Shown here piece by piece: positions 63,863 to 64,000 of a stretch of DNA of 64,000 nt. The stretch is taken from contig JAFGGU010000035.1 in assembly GCA_016930375.1 (NCBI GenBank), positions 1-64,000 of the forward strand, read 5' to 3'. This DNA comes from Bacteroidales bacterium (GTDB lineage: Bacteria > Bacteroidota > Bacteroidia > Bacteroidales > UBA10428). How positions within the stretch are numbered: the stretch's first letter is position 1; each line of letters opens with the position of its first letter. A model generated the notes under the pieces. That model had not been told where the DNA came from. It saw nothing but the letters and a program-made list of their open reading frames with translations, and searched no databases. The translations under genes and the position numbers were made by a program.

Positions 63863-64000
63863 ATGATTAAGAAGAATTCCCGGCAATTTTTCATGAACGG
63901 AGTGTTAATGTTTGCGGTGTGGCTGTTGTCCTGCCTTCCTTCTGATGCGCAACTCTCACGACCTGGTAAGCCCTATCCGATAGATTATCCCGGATCCCCT
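63863..64000 (+). CDS. Exported protein, 5' part only
   Basis: An open frame begins at ATG 63863 and runs to the window end without a stop (46 codons). It starts MIKKNSRQFFMNGVLMF, has a hydrophobic stretch, and a possible lipobox-like VWLLSCLP or cleavage after SDAQ. This is a signal peptide, followed by LSRPGKPYPIDYPGSP. Too little is seen to name the protein. It is divergent from the oxidoreductase gene across 115 AT-rich bases. Confidence 0.5.
   Translation, partial: MIKKNSRQFFMNGVLMFAVWLLSCLPSDAQLSRPGKPYPIDYPGSP

Overview
The window comes from the chromosome of a member of the Bacteroidota, most likely class Bacteroidia (Bacteroidales or Marinilabiliales). The support is gene content: a SusC/SusD-type locus, a primary sigma factor without region 1.1, head-GIN, DUF1573 and DUF4831-type proteins, an ExbB-ExbD-ExbD-TonB cluster, Rnf instead of Nqr, and TAnnTTTG-type -7 promoter boxes. 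No rRNA, tRNA, prophage, insertion sequence or CRISPR array was seen. Most genes are core or household genes in short operons. The less ordinary content is in the intergenic repeats, one broken gene and two structured leaders.

Layout. 1-248 holds a cluster of short palindromic repeats. 249-7999 is a minus-strand operon: an RseC-like protein, rnfB-C-D-G-E-A (ion-pumping ferredoxin:NAD oxidoreductase), a PAP2 phosphatase and a GT39-type glycosyltransferase. 8187-11285 encodes FtsK and a LolA-like protein. 11392-18900 (mostly minus) encodes a GH20 hexosaminidase coupled to a PepD-type dipeptidase, a secreted thioredoxin-like protein, a DUF4831 protein and the NAD(P)H-hydrate repair enzyme. 19117-29210 holds a PAS histidine kinase, a GIN-domain lipoprotein, a CHAD protein, Tex, a small membrane protein, RpoD and a DegP-type protease. 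29366-31763 holds a GH29 alpha-L-fucosidase, a LOG-family protein and a DUF1573 protein.

32116-38169 is a four-gene outer-membrane uptake operon: susC, susD and two accessory lipoproteins. Its susD reading frame is broken by one in-frame TAA. A long imperfect inverted repeat sits in the susC leader. A TPR/LytS histidine kinase and a LytTR response regulator follow (38488-41219). 41307-48186 is a complete efflux operon: TetR regulator, TolC-type channel, HlyD-type adaptor, two ABC ATPases and two ABC-2 permeases. 48506-54624 is a TonB energy-transduction cluster: small membrane protein, PstS-like binding lipoprotein, TPR protein, ExbB, two ExbDs and TonB. It ends at a terminator shared with the convergent ligA (54665-56677).

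56816-57889 holds a small Arg/Met-rich exported protein and a TPR protein, and 58084-59058 an unidentified outer-membrane protein. 59150-62428 is a vitamin B12 acquisition unit: a cobalamin riboswitch, a BtuB-like TonB-dependent receptor and a surface lipoprotein resembling the B12-capturing protein BtuG. A Tat-exported Gfo/Idh/MocA oxidoreductase converges on it with overlapping stop codons. The window ends inside an exported protein gene.

The TonB cluster probably powers both TonB-dependent receptors here (susC and btuB-like). The signals most worth a second look are the interrupted susD, the inverted repeat before susC, 7-bp-period tandem repeats at gene 3' flanks, two related palindrome clusters about 48 kb apart, and a 28-bp palindrome that supplies a gene's stop codon. 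I did not find a clear, wholly new multi-gene system.
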